Shown here: positions 45,153 to 51,604 of the stretch, piece after piece
Numbering within the stretch: position 1 is the first letter of the stretch
How the letters are laid out: the number at the start of each line of letters is the position of its first letter
Assembly (NCBI GenBank): GCA_945897515.1
Contig: CAMDFO010000031.1
Location: 1 to 51,604, forward strand
Reading direction: 5' to 3'
Length of the DNA: 51,604 nucleotides
From: Rhodoplanes serenus
Lineage (GTDB): Bacteria; Pseudomonadota; Alphaproteobacteria; Rhizobiales; Xanthobacteraceae
Notes under the pieces: generated by a model
The model's database searches: none
Told to the model about the DNA's origin: nothing
Seen by the model: only the letters and a program-made list of their open reading frames with translations
Position numbers and translations under genes: made by a program

Positions 45153-45275
45153 TCAATGCCGGTTCGGCGGCGAATTGGGGCCTTTGAACAGCGACCAGAC
45201 CAGGACGGCGCCGAAGACGATCAAGCCGAGGACGCCCAGCCACTCCGACACCGTCATGGCGGCGAGACGCGACAT
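45153..45275 (-). CDS. 40-residue single-pass membrane protein between gap and pgk
   Basis: A short open frame reading MSRLAAMTVSEWLGVLGLIV then FGAVLVWSLFKGPNSPPNRH. Residues 11-30 form one membrane helix, and the tail KGPNSPPNRH is polar. It starts 4 bases after the gap stop and ends 9 bases before the pgk start, which is tight operon spacing. ATG 45257 (M7) is the alternative start. No Shine-Dalgarno is obvious, so translation may be coupled to gap. Codon use (GTC, CTG, GGC rich) matches the neighbours. Function unknown. Confidence 0.6.
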   Translation of the reverse strand: MSRLAAMTVSEWLGVLGLIVFGAVLVWSLFKGPNSPPNRH

Positions 45276-45279
45276 CGCG

Positions 45280-46287
45280 TCAGATCAGCTTGCCCATCGC
45301 CACGGCGGTGTCCGCCATGCGGTTGGAGAAGCCCCACTCGTTGTCGTACCAGGACATCACCCGCACCAGCGTGCCGTCCATGACCTTGGTCTGGTCCATG
45401 TGGAACACCGACGAGTGCGGATCGTGGTTGAAGTCGCCGGACACGTTGGGCTGGTCGGTGTAGCCCAGGATGCCCTTGAGTTGCTGGTCGGCGGCGCGCC
45501 GGATCGCGCCGTTGATCTCGTCCTTGTCGGTCGCCCTCTTGGCGACGAACTTCAGATCGACCACCGAGACGTTCGGCGTCGGCACCCGGATCGCAACGCC
45601 GTCGAGCTTGCCGTTCAGCTCCGGCAGCACCAGGCCGACGGCCTTCGCCGCGCCGGTCGAGGTCGGGATCATGTTCAGCGCCGCGGCGCGCGCGCGATAC
45701 AGATCCTTGTGCATGGTGTCGAGCGTCGGCTGATCGCCCGTGTACGAGTGGATCGTGGTCATGAAGCCCTTGTCGATACCGACCGCGTTGTTGAGCACCA
45801 TGACGACCGGAGCCAGGCAGTTGGTGGTGCACGACGCGTTGGAGACGACCTTGTGATCCTTGGTGAGCTTGTCGTGATTGACGCCATAGACGACGGTGAG
45901 ATCGACGCCGTCGGCCGGCGCCGACACCAGCACGCGCTTGGCGCCCGCGGTCAGGTGCGCCGCCGCCTTGTCCTTCGACGTGAAGATGCCGGTGCACTCC
46001 AGCGCGATGTCGACGCCGAGGTCCTTCCACGGCAGCTTGCCCGGATCGCGCTCGGCGGAAACCTTGATCGCGCCGTTACCGACGCTGATGGTGTCGCCCT
46101 TGACCGTCACCGTGCCGGGGAAGCGGCCGTGCACGCTGTCGAAGCGCAGCAGATGCGCGTTGGTCTCGACCGGGCCGAGATCGTTGATGCCGACGACCTC
46201 GATATCCTTGCGGCCGGACTCGGCGATGGCGCGGAGGATATTGCGGCCGATGCGGCCGAACCCATTGATCGAAACCCGGATGGTCAT
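45280..46287 (-). CDS. gap: Glyceraldehyde-3-phosphate dehydrogenase
   Basis: A 335-residue NAD-dependent enzyme forming 1,3-bisphosphoglycerate. The Rossmann start is [17 protein letters not shown] with the acidic GINDLG that selects NAD over NADP. The catalytic Cys153 is in [12 protein letters not shown] and the assisting His180 in [10 protein letters not shown]; the phosphate-binding STGAAKAVG and [12 protein letters not shown] segments are standard. GAGGAGCTAAATC precedes the ATG. A palindromic repeat separates it from tkt upstream. Confidence 0.97.
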   Translation of the reverse strand: MTIRVSINGFGRIGRNILRAIAESGRKDIEVVGINDLGPVETNAHLLRFDSVHGRFPGTVTVKGDTISVGNGAIKVSAERDPGKLPWKDLGVDIALECTGIFTSKDKAAAHLTAGAKRVLVSAPADGVDLTVVYGVNHDKLTKDHKVVSNASCTTNCLAPVVMVLNNAVGIDKGFMTTIHSYTGDQPTLDTMHKDLYRARAAALNMIPTSTGAAKAVGLVLPELNGKLDGVAIRVPTPNVSVVDLKFVAKRATDKDEINGAIRRAADQQLKGILGYTDQPNVSGDFNHDPHSSVFHMDQTKVMDGTLVRVMSWYDNEWGFSNRMADTAVAMGKLI

Positions 46288-46306
46288 GATTTAGCTCCTC
46301 ATCAGC

Positions 46307-46396
46307 GTCGTCATGCCCGGCCTTGTGCCGGGCATCCACGTCTTTGCTTCACGTTGCAGATAAGACGTGGATGGCCGGGACAAGCCCGGCCATGAC
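46307..46396. repeat. GGCCGGG-type intergenic palindromic element
   Basis: GTCGTCATGCCCGGCCTTGT opens it and ACAAGCCCGGCCATGAC closes it; the inner pair ATCCACGTC and GACGTGGAT extends the symmetry. It fills most of the tkt-gap gap. Confidence 0.8.
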
Positions 46397-46425
46397 CAAA
46401 AAATAGATGGCTCAGCCGCTTATTA

Positions 46426-48468
46426 TCACTTCTGGCCCAGCCTGCTCAATGCGGCTTCGGCGATCTTCTCGGGGGTAATGCCGAAGTGCTTGTAAAGGTC
46501 CTTGTACGGCGCGCTGGCCCCGAAGCCCGACATGCCGACGAAAACGCCGTCGCTGCCGATGATGGCGTCCCAGCCCATGCGGATCGCGGCCTCGACGCCC
46601 ACCTTGACCGGTGCGTCGCCGATGACGGCGCGGCGCGCCTCGTCAGAGGCGGCGAGGAACAGCTCGAAGCTCGGCACCGACACGACGCGCGCGGCGACGC
46701 CCTTGTCCTTCAGGAGCTTCTGCGCATCGACCGCGATCGAAACCTCGGAGCCGGTGGCGAAGATCGAGACCTGCGCTTTTCCGTCGCCCGGTGAAATCTC
46801 GTAGGCGCCCGCGGCGCAGCGATTGTCGTTATCGAGCGTCTTGCGAAGCTGCGGCAGGTTCTGCCGCGTCAGCGCCAGCACGCTCGGCGTCTCGCGCGAC
46901 TCGATCGCGATCTGCCAGCACTCGACCACCTCGACCGCATCGCAGGGCCGCATCACGTTAAGGTTCGGGATCGCGCGCAGCGCGGCGAGATGCTCGACCG
47001 GCTGGTGCGTGGGGCCGTCCTCGCCCAGACCGATGGAATCGTGCGTCATCACGTGGACGACGCGCTCGCCCATCAGCGCCGCCAGGCGGATCGCCGGGCG
47101 GCAGTAGTCGGCGAACACCAGGAATGTCCCGGAGAACGGGATGATGCCGCCGTGCAGCGTCATGCCGTTCATCGCGGCGGCCATGCCGTGCTCGCGGATG
47201 CCGTAATGGATGAAGCGGCCGGAATAATCCGCGGCCGACATCGTCTTCATCGACTTGGTGCGGGTGTTGTTGGAGCCGGTCAGGTCGGCCGAGCCGCCGA
47301 TCATCTCCGGCACCGCCGGCACCAGCGCCTCAAGCGCGAACTCCGACGAGGAGCGCGTCGCGATGTCCTTCGGCGTCGCCGCCAGCGTTTCCTTCACCGC
47401 GCGCACGGCTGCGGCAAGCTGTGCCACCGGCAGATCGCCGCGCATGCGGCGCTCGAATTCCGCGCGCTTGTCGGCGGGCAATGCTGCCAGCCGCTTGTCC
47501 CATTCCTTGCGCGCGTTCTTCGAGCGCTGGCCGGCGGCCCGCCAGGAGGTGAGCACGTCGGTCGGAATCTGGAACGGCGCCTCGCTCCAGCCGAGCGCCT
47601 CGCGCGCGCCCTTGATCTCGTCGGCGCCGAGCGGCGAGCCGTGCGACGACGACTTGCCGGCCTTGGTCGGCGCGCCGTAGCCGATGACAGTTTTGCAGGC
47701 GATCATCACCGGGCGGTCGGAGTTTCTGGCCTGCTCGATTGCGGCCGCGATGGCCTGCGGATCGTGACCGTCGACCCGCGACGCCGCCCAGCCGGCCGAC
47801 TCGAACCGTTTCACCTGGTCGACCGAATCCGAAAGCGACAGCGGTCCGTCGATGGAAATGCCGTTGTCGTCGAACAGCACGACCAGCCGGTTGAGCTTGA
47901 GGTGACCGGCGAGCGCGATCGCCTCCTGGCTGACGCCTTCCATCAGGTCGCCGTCGGAGGCCAGCACGTAGGTCAGGTGATCGACGACCTCTTTGCCGAA
48001 CTCCGCCGCAAGGTGCCGTTCGGCGATGGCCATGCCGACCGCGGTGGCGAGGCCCTGGCCGAGCGGCCCGGTGGTGGTCTCGACCCCCGGCGTGATGAAA
48101 TTCTCCGGATGCCCCGGAGTCAGCGAGCCGATCTGCCGGAAGCGCTTGAGCTCGTCGAGCGTCATCGCCTCGTAGCCCAGCAGATAAAGCAGCGCGTAGA
48201 TCAGCATCGAGCCGTGACCGGCCGACAGCACGAAGCGGTCGCGGTCGGGCCATTTCGGATCCGCAGGATCGAATTTGAGGAACTGCGTGAACAGCACGGT
48301 CGCGACATCGGCCGCGCCCATCGGCAGGCCGGGGTGCCCGGATTTTGCGAGCTCCACGGCATCCATCGCAAGCGCGCGGATGGCGTTGGCCATGCGGTCG
48401 TGTTCTGTGCGTGTGGCTTCGCGCGGCGATGGTGAGGCCGCTGCGGCAGACGAGGGATTTGCGATCAT
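46426..48468 (-). CDS. tkt: Transketolase
   Basis: A 680-residue thiamine-diphosphate enzyme moving two-carbon ketol units in the pentose phosphate (or Calvin) pathway. The ThDP/metal motif is [16 protein letters not shown]...[48 protein letters not shown] and the second-domain [15 protein letters not shown] are all present, as is the C-terminal [17 protein letters not shown]. The start [20 protein letters not shown] at 48468 is chosen because the open frame above it has no conserved sequence. It heads the minus-strand carbon cluster tkt-gap-pgk-fba, divergent from the DUF4164 gene with 257 bases between. Confidence 0.96.
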   Translation of the reverse strand: MIANPSSAAAASPSPREATRTEHDRMANAIRALAMDAVELAKSGHPGLPMGAADVATVLFTQFLKFDPADPKWPDRDRFVLSAGHGSMLIYALLYLLGYEAMTLDELKRFRQIGSLTPGHPENFITPGVETTTGPLGQGLATAVGMAIAERHLAAEFGKEVVDHLTYVLASDGDLMEGVSQEAIALAGHLKLNRLVVLFDDNGISIDGPLSLSDSVDQVKRFESAGWAASRVDGHDPQAIAAAIEQARNSDRPVMIACKTVIGYGAPTKAGKSSSHGSPLGADEIKGAREALGWSEAPFQIPTDVLTSWRAAGQRSKNARKEWDKRLAALPADKRAEFERRMRGDLPVAQLAAAVRAVKETLAATPKDIATRSSSEFALEALVPAVPEMIGGSADLTGSNNTRTKSMKTMSAADYSGRFIHYGIREHGMAAAMNGMTLHGGIIPFSGTFLVFADYCRPAIRLAALMGERVVHVMTHDSIGLGEDGPTHQPVEHLAALRAIPNLNVMRPCDAVEVVECWQIAIESRETPSVLALTRQNLPQLRKTLDNDNRCAAGAYEISPGDGKAQVSIFATGSEVSIAVDAQKLLKDKGVAARVVSVPSFELFLAASDEARRAVIGDAPVKVGVEAAIRMGWDAIIGSDGVFVGMSGFGASAPYKDLYKHFGITPEKIAEAALSRLGQK

Positions 48469-48725
48469 CAGGAGCCTGTTTGAATGCGGCGTGGGATAGC
48501 ACGGTGGACCCTGGAATCCAATGTAAGCGGCCCTGTGGCGAAACCACTGTGCACAGCGGCTCCGAACGCAGGGGACAAGGCTTGGCGCGGCGTTGACGCG
48601 CGGTCGCGAGGGCACGTAAGGTTCTCTGTCTAATTGCTTGCCTGCGCAGAGCTTTTTTCGCAGGTTGGGAGCGGTTCGGCCCTCGGAGTGAAGGGCGGAA
48701 TCCCGGATCAAGCCTGGACCAAGCA

Positions 48726-49007
48726 ATGGCCGATCAGACTGCCATCGAAGGGGCGACCAAGCGGTTGGCGCTCGCGCTGGATGCGCTCGATGCGGCGGTC
48801 GAGCACCGGCTCGAATCCGACCGCGGCGAAGCCAGGCTTGCGGAGCAGGTTCACGCGCTCGGCACCGATCGCGCCAAGCTAGCCGCCGATCTCGACGCCG
48901 CCACGGCCCGCTCGCGCCGGCTGGAGGCGGCCAACAACGAAGTTGCGCGCCGCCTGGACGCCGCCATGGACAACGTCCGGTCGGTGCTCGATGCGCAGCA
49001 GCAGTAG
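48726..49007 (+). CDS. DUF4164 coiled-coil protein
   Basis: A 93-residue all-helical protein with continuous heptads ([40 protein letters not shown]), matching the DUF4164 family that is encoded before zapA in rhizobia. No signal peptide or membrane segment. It lies 18 bases before zapA on the same strand, so a link to cell division is suggested by context only. A weak ribosome site precedes the ATG. Confidence 0.88.
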   Translation: MADQTAIEGATKRLALALDALDAAVEHRLESDRGEARLAEQVHALGTDRAKLAADLDAATARSRRLEAANNEVARRLDAAMDNVRSVLDAQQQ

Positions 49008-49025
49008 CGACACGCTGAGGACTTC

Positions 49026-49412
49026 ATGGCGCAGGTAAATGTCACCATCAACGGCCGCCAGTTCCGCATGGCCTGCGAGGACGGGCAGGAAGGCCATCTG
49101 ACCCAGCTCGCCAAGGGGCTGGATGAGCGTATCGAGGGGCTGCGCGGCAAGTTCGGCGAGGTCGGAGACGCACGACTCACCATCATGGCCGCGCTCATGG
49201 TTGCCGACGAGCTGTCGGAAGCCGGCAAGAAGCTCCGCCGTCTGGAAGAGGACCTCGCCGGTCTGCAGGACGCCCGCACGGTGGCAGCCGACCGGTCCCA
49301 GGCGGCGCAGGCCGCCATCGCCGCCGCATTCCATTCCGCGGCCGAGCGAATCGAGTCCGTCGCCAAGAAGCTGAACCAGACCGGGGGCGGCTCCGGGGTG
49401 GCGCTCGGCTGA
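49026..49412 (+). CDS. zapA: Cell division protein ZapA
   Basis: A 128-residue FtsZ-ring stabiliser. The N-terminal globular part AQVNVTINGRQFRMACEDGQ and HLTQLAKGLDERI is characteristic, followed by the dimerising coiled coil from about residue 60 (LMVADELSEAGKKLRRLEED). The Gly/Ser-rich tail (GGGSGVALG) is not conserved. It is preceded by a DUF4164 gene and followed by 6S RNA and fthC, the same order as zapA-ssrS-fthC in gammaproteobacteria. Confidence 0.93.
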   Translation: MAQVNVTINGRQFRMACEDGQEGHLTQLAKGLDERIEGLRGKFGEVGDARLTIMAALMVADELSEAGKKLRRLEEDLAGLQDARTVAADRSQAAQAAIAAAFHSAAERIESVAKKLNQTGGGSGVALG

Positions 49413-49486
49413 AATGCTGTCTTTCTCACAGAATTCCGCTGCATAAGCAGCGAGTGGCGTATTCATCCTGCAAGCACTACATTGGC

Positions 49487-49647
49487 TCTGCGGGGCTGCG
49501 GGGTGCGTCTGGAGTCAAATTCCCCGGGGCCTTACGATCCTGAAGGGAGCTGTCCCTGGCCGGGACCCTGGTCTCGGTCACATGGCGCCCACCTACTTAT
49601 GTAGGTTCCCGGGATCATAGCTCTGACGGCCAGTGCGGCTCCGCACT
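49487..49647 (+). ncRNA. ssrS: 6S RNA
   Basis: About 160 bases between zapA and fthC, the conserved location of 6S RNA. The closing stem pairs TGCGGGG (49489-49495) with CTCCGCA (49639-49645). The upper stem pairs GATCC (49536-49540) with GGATC (49612-49616), leaving the asymmetric central bubble that mimics an open promoter. A CTACAT box at 49477-49482 could be its -10. It binds sigma-70 RNA polymerase in stationary phase. Ends are good to a few bases only. Confidence 0.82.
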
Positions 49648-49684
49648 TTATTTCTGGCCGGTATGTTTAGGCGTAGGCCGGCCG

Positions 49685-50272
49685 ATGGCGACCATTCCGA
49701 TCGACACGTTCAAGGCCGACTTGCGCAAAACGTCGCTCGCCAAGCGCGATGCGCTGCCGGCGGCGGCGCGACAGGCTGCGGCGGAAGCGGTCGCGGCGCG
49801 TCCGTTCCCGATCGCCATTCCCCCTGACGCGGTGGTGTCCGGCTATTCGCCGTTGCAGAGCGAGCTCAGCCCGGTGGCGCTGCTGCGCAAGCTGGCCGAT
49901 GCAGGCGCCAAGCTCGCGTTGCCGGTCGTGATCGGTCGCGGCAAGCCGCTGGTCATGCGCTCCTGGGCTTTCGGCCAGAAGCTCGGCAGCGGCGTGTGGG
50001 GAATCCGCGAGCCGACCGAGGACGCGCCCGAGGTCTGGCCGGACATCCTGATCGTGCCGTTGGCGGCGTTCGACCGTAGAGGCAATCGCGTCGGTTACGG
50101 TGCGGGCTATTACGACATGACAATCAACCGGCTCCGCATGCTCAAGCCCGTCACCGCGATCGGGCTGGCCTATGCCGCGCAGCAGGTCGCAGTAGTGCCG
50201 ACCACGCCCCGCGACGCGCGCCTCGATCTCGTGCTAACGGAGCGCGAAGTGATCGACTGCCGCAGGCCGTAG
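49685..50272 (+). CDS. fthC: 5-formyltetrahydrofolate cyclo-ligase
   Basis: A 195-residue enzyme (MTHFS, YgfA) that converts 5-formyl-THF to 5,10-methenyl-THF with ATP. It begins TIPIDTFKADLRKTSLAKRD; the ATP-phosphate and folate loop is the family signature RRGNRVGYGAGYYDMT, and SELSPVALLRKLADAG with LPVVIGRGKPLVMRSW lie upstream of it. Adjacency to 6S RNA is ancestral in proteobacteria. One base separates its stop from the ymdB start. Confidence 0.94.
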   Translation: MATIPIDTFKADLRKTSLAKRDALPAAARQAAAEAVAARPFPIAIPPDAVVSGYSPLQSELSPVALLRKLADAGAKLALPVVIGRGKPLVMRSWAFGQKLGSGVWGIREPTEDAPEVWPDILIVPLAAFDRRGNRVGYGAGYYDMTINRLRMLKPVTAIGLAYAAQQVAVVPTTPRDARLDLVLTEREVIDCRRP

Positions 50273-50273
50273 T

Positions 50274-51095
50274 ATGCGAATTCTTTTTATCGGGGACATC
50301 GTTGGCCGCAGCGGGCGAACCATCGTCACGCAGCGGCTGCCGGACCTGATCGTGCAGTGGAAGCTCGACCTCGTCGTGATCAACGGCGAGAACGCCGCCG
50401 GCGGCTTCGGGATCACCGAGGCGATCTACCAGGAACTGGTCGACGCCGGCGCCGATGCGATCACGCTCGGCAACCACGCCTGGGATCAGCGCGAGGCGCT
50501 GGTGTTCATCGAGCGCGCGCCGCGACTGATCCGTCCGATCAATTATCCCGCCGGCACGCCCGGCCGGGGCGCCGCGATGATCGACGCGAAGAACGGCGCG
50601 CGTGCTCTGGTCATCAACGCCATGGGCCGCATCTTCCTCGATCCGCTCGACGACCCGTTTGCGGCGATCGAGCGCGAGCTTGCCGCATGTCCGCTGAAAT
50701 CCGGCGCCGACGCCATCGTCATCGATATGCACGCCGAGGTCACCAGCGAGAAGCAGGCGATGGCCTATTTCGCCGACGGCCGCGCCAGCCTGGTGATCGG
50801 CACCCACACCCATGCGCCGACCGCCGACCATCGGATATTGCCGAACGGCACCGCCTTCCAGTCCGACGTCGGCATGACCGGCGATTACGAGTCGGTCATC
50901 GGTATGAAGTCCGATGAGCCGCTGTCGCGCTTTCTGCGCCGCATCCCGTCGTCGAAATTCGAGCCGGCGCTGGGGCCGGCCACGCTCTGCGGGCTCGCGG
51001 TGGAGACCGACGACGACACCGGGCTCGCGCTGCGTGTCGGTCCGGTCCGGCTCGGCGGCAAGCTGGAACAGGCGCAGCCAGCGTTCTGGGGTTGA
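50274..51095 (+). CDS. ymdB: YmdB-family metallophosphoesterase (TIGR00282)
   Basis: A 273-residue di-metal phosphoesterase; Bacillus YmdB hydrolyses 2',3'-cyclic nucleotides and affects biofilm and motility decisions. Metal-binding motifs are in order: LFIGDIVGRSG (Asp8), VINGENAAGGFG (Glu39, Asn40), ITLGNHAWDQ (Asn/His), VIDMHAEVTSEKQA (His) and VIGTHTHAPTADHR (two His). It is coupled tightly to fthC (one-base gap), and yebC follows 54 bases later. Confidence 0.93.
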   Translation: MRILFIGDIVGRSGRTIVTQRLPDLIVQWKLDLVVINGENAAGGFGITEAIYQELVDAGADAITLGNHAWDQREALVFIERAPRLIRPINYPAGTPGRGAAMIDAKNGARALVINAMGRIFLDPLDDPFAAIERELAACPLKSGADAIVIDMHAEVTSEKQAMAYFADGRASLVIGTHTHAPTADHRILPNGTAFQSDVGMTGDYESVIGMKSDEPLSRFLRRIPSSKFEPALGPATLCGLAVETDDDTGLALRVGPVRLGGKLEQAQPAFWG

Positions 51096-51149
51096 TCGCT
51101 TCCGCCTGCCTTGGTAGTCCGGCAGGCATCCTTTTCAGGCGAGACGCGT

Positions 51150-51604
51150 ATGGCCGGCCATTCCCAATACAAGAACATCATGCACCGCAAGGGGCGCCAG
51201 GATAAGGTGCGCTCCAAGCTGTTCGGCAAGCTGGCCCGCGAAATCACCACCGCCGCCAAGCTGGGGCAGCCCGATCCGGCCTTCAATCCGCGCCTGCGCG
51301 CCGCCATGCTCGCCGCCCGCCAGGAGAACATGACCAAGGACGTCATCGAGCGCGCGATCAAGAAGGCCTCGGGGAATGACGCCGAAAGCTACGAAGACAT
51401 GCGCTACGAGGGCTATGGCCCCGGCGGCGTTGCGGTGATCGTGGAATCGCTGACCGACAACAAGAACCGCACCGCGGGTGAGGTGCGCGCCGCGTTCACC
51501 AAGAGCGGCGGCAACCTGGCCGAGACCGGCGCGGTGTCGTTCATGTTCGATCACCTCGGCGTGGTCGAATACGACGCCGGCAAGGCCAGCGCCGAGCAGA
51601 TGCT
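51150..51604 (+). CDS. YebC/PmpR-family DNA-binding protein (N-terminal part, cut by window end)
   Basis: Begins [20 protein letters not shown] and runs open for 151 codons to the end of the window without a stop. Conserved segments [36 protein letters not shown] and [20 protein letters not shown] identify the family, which has both DNA-binding regulators (PmpR) and, more recently, translation factors for polyproline stalls. Normal length is about 245-250 residues, so about 95 are missing. In rhizobia ruvC usually follows. Confidence 0.93.
   Translation, partial: MAGHSQYKNIMHRKGRQDKVRSKLFGKLAREITTAAKLGQPDPAFNPRLRAAMLAARQENMTKDVIERAIKKASGNDAESYEDMRYEGYGPGGVAVIVESLTDNKNRTAGEVRAAFTKSGGNLAETGAVSFMFDHLGVVEYDAGKASAEQM

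Overview
The window is high-GC chromosomal DNA of an alphaproteobacterium, most likely a member of Hyphomicrobiales/Rhizobiales near the Nitrobacteraceae-Xanthobacteraceae (Bradyrhizobium, Pseudolabrys or Rhodoplanes-like). The evidence is gene content and order: serC-serA, a DUF1465/RcdA gene beside a DUF1192 gene, a DUF1013/TrcR gene, zapA-6S RNA-fthC-ymdB-yebC, two Bug-type periplasmic binding proteins, Omp25-like barrels, and TGTCATGGCCGGG-type intergenic palindromes. No tRNA, rRNA, IS element, phage gene, CRISPR array or plasmid function was seen. It reads as core genome with a few accessory catabolic genes.

Layout. 1-4.3 kb: amidase, a membrane protein and an FMN-dependent alpha-hydroxy acid oxidase, separated by palindromic repeats. 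4.4-6.8 kb: glmM, then bfd-bfr iron storage with an Irr/ICE-like palindrome. 7.0-8.5 kb: tandem outer-membrane barrels. 8.6-12.9 kb: serine biosynthesis (serC-serA) behind a structured leader, then small proteins and a methyltransferase-fold protein. 13.1-16 kb: purA and a membrane-anchored unknown. 16.1-20.6 kb (minus): Bug binding protein, LLM monooxygenase, hybrid histidine kinase. 20.8-25.3 kb: two DoxX proteins, an ABC exporter, rpmE, rcdA, a candidate small RNA with a perfect CtrA box at its promoter, and a DUF1192 protein. 25.4-32.5 kb: quinone oxidoreductase, a large c-di-GMP protein, ModA-like binding protein, YqgE, DsbD-N protein and peroxiredoxin.

32.5-41.7 kb: minus-strand rnhA-thrB-ispH, plus-strand trcR, then minus-strand GNAT, a MotB/OmpA-like plus TolQ-like proton-channel pair, inositol monophosphatase, efp, a Sel1-repeat protein and a ThiE-like protein. 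41.7-48.5 kb (minus): a central-carbon cluster read tkt-gap-(40-aa membrane protein)-pgk-fba, with a second Bug protein between fba and thiE. 48.7-51.6 kb (plus): DUF4164 and zapA, 6S RNA, fthC, ymdB and the start of a YebC/PmpR gene cut by the window edge.

Cell-cycle genes are dense (rcdA, trcR, zapA). The strongest non-coding signal lies upstream of rcdA: a ~95-nt minus-strand transcript candidate with two anti-Shine-Dalgarno hairpin/linker segments, an intrinsic terminator and a TTAA-N7-TTAA CtrA box in the -35 region. A 40-aa membrane protein between gap and pgk, the serC leader with two mutually exclusive stems, and the Irr-like box at bfr are the next most useful observations. Functions are assigned by recognising motifs by eye; no database search was run.
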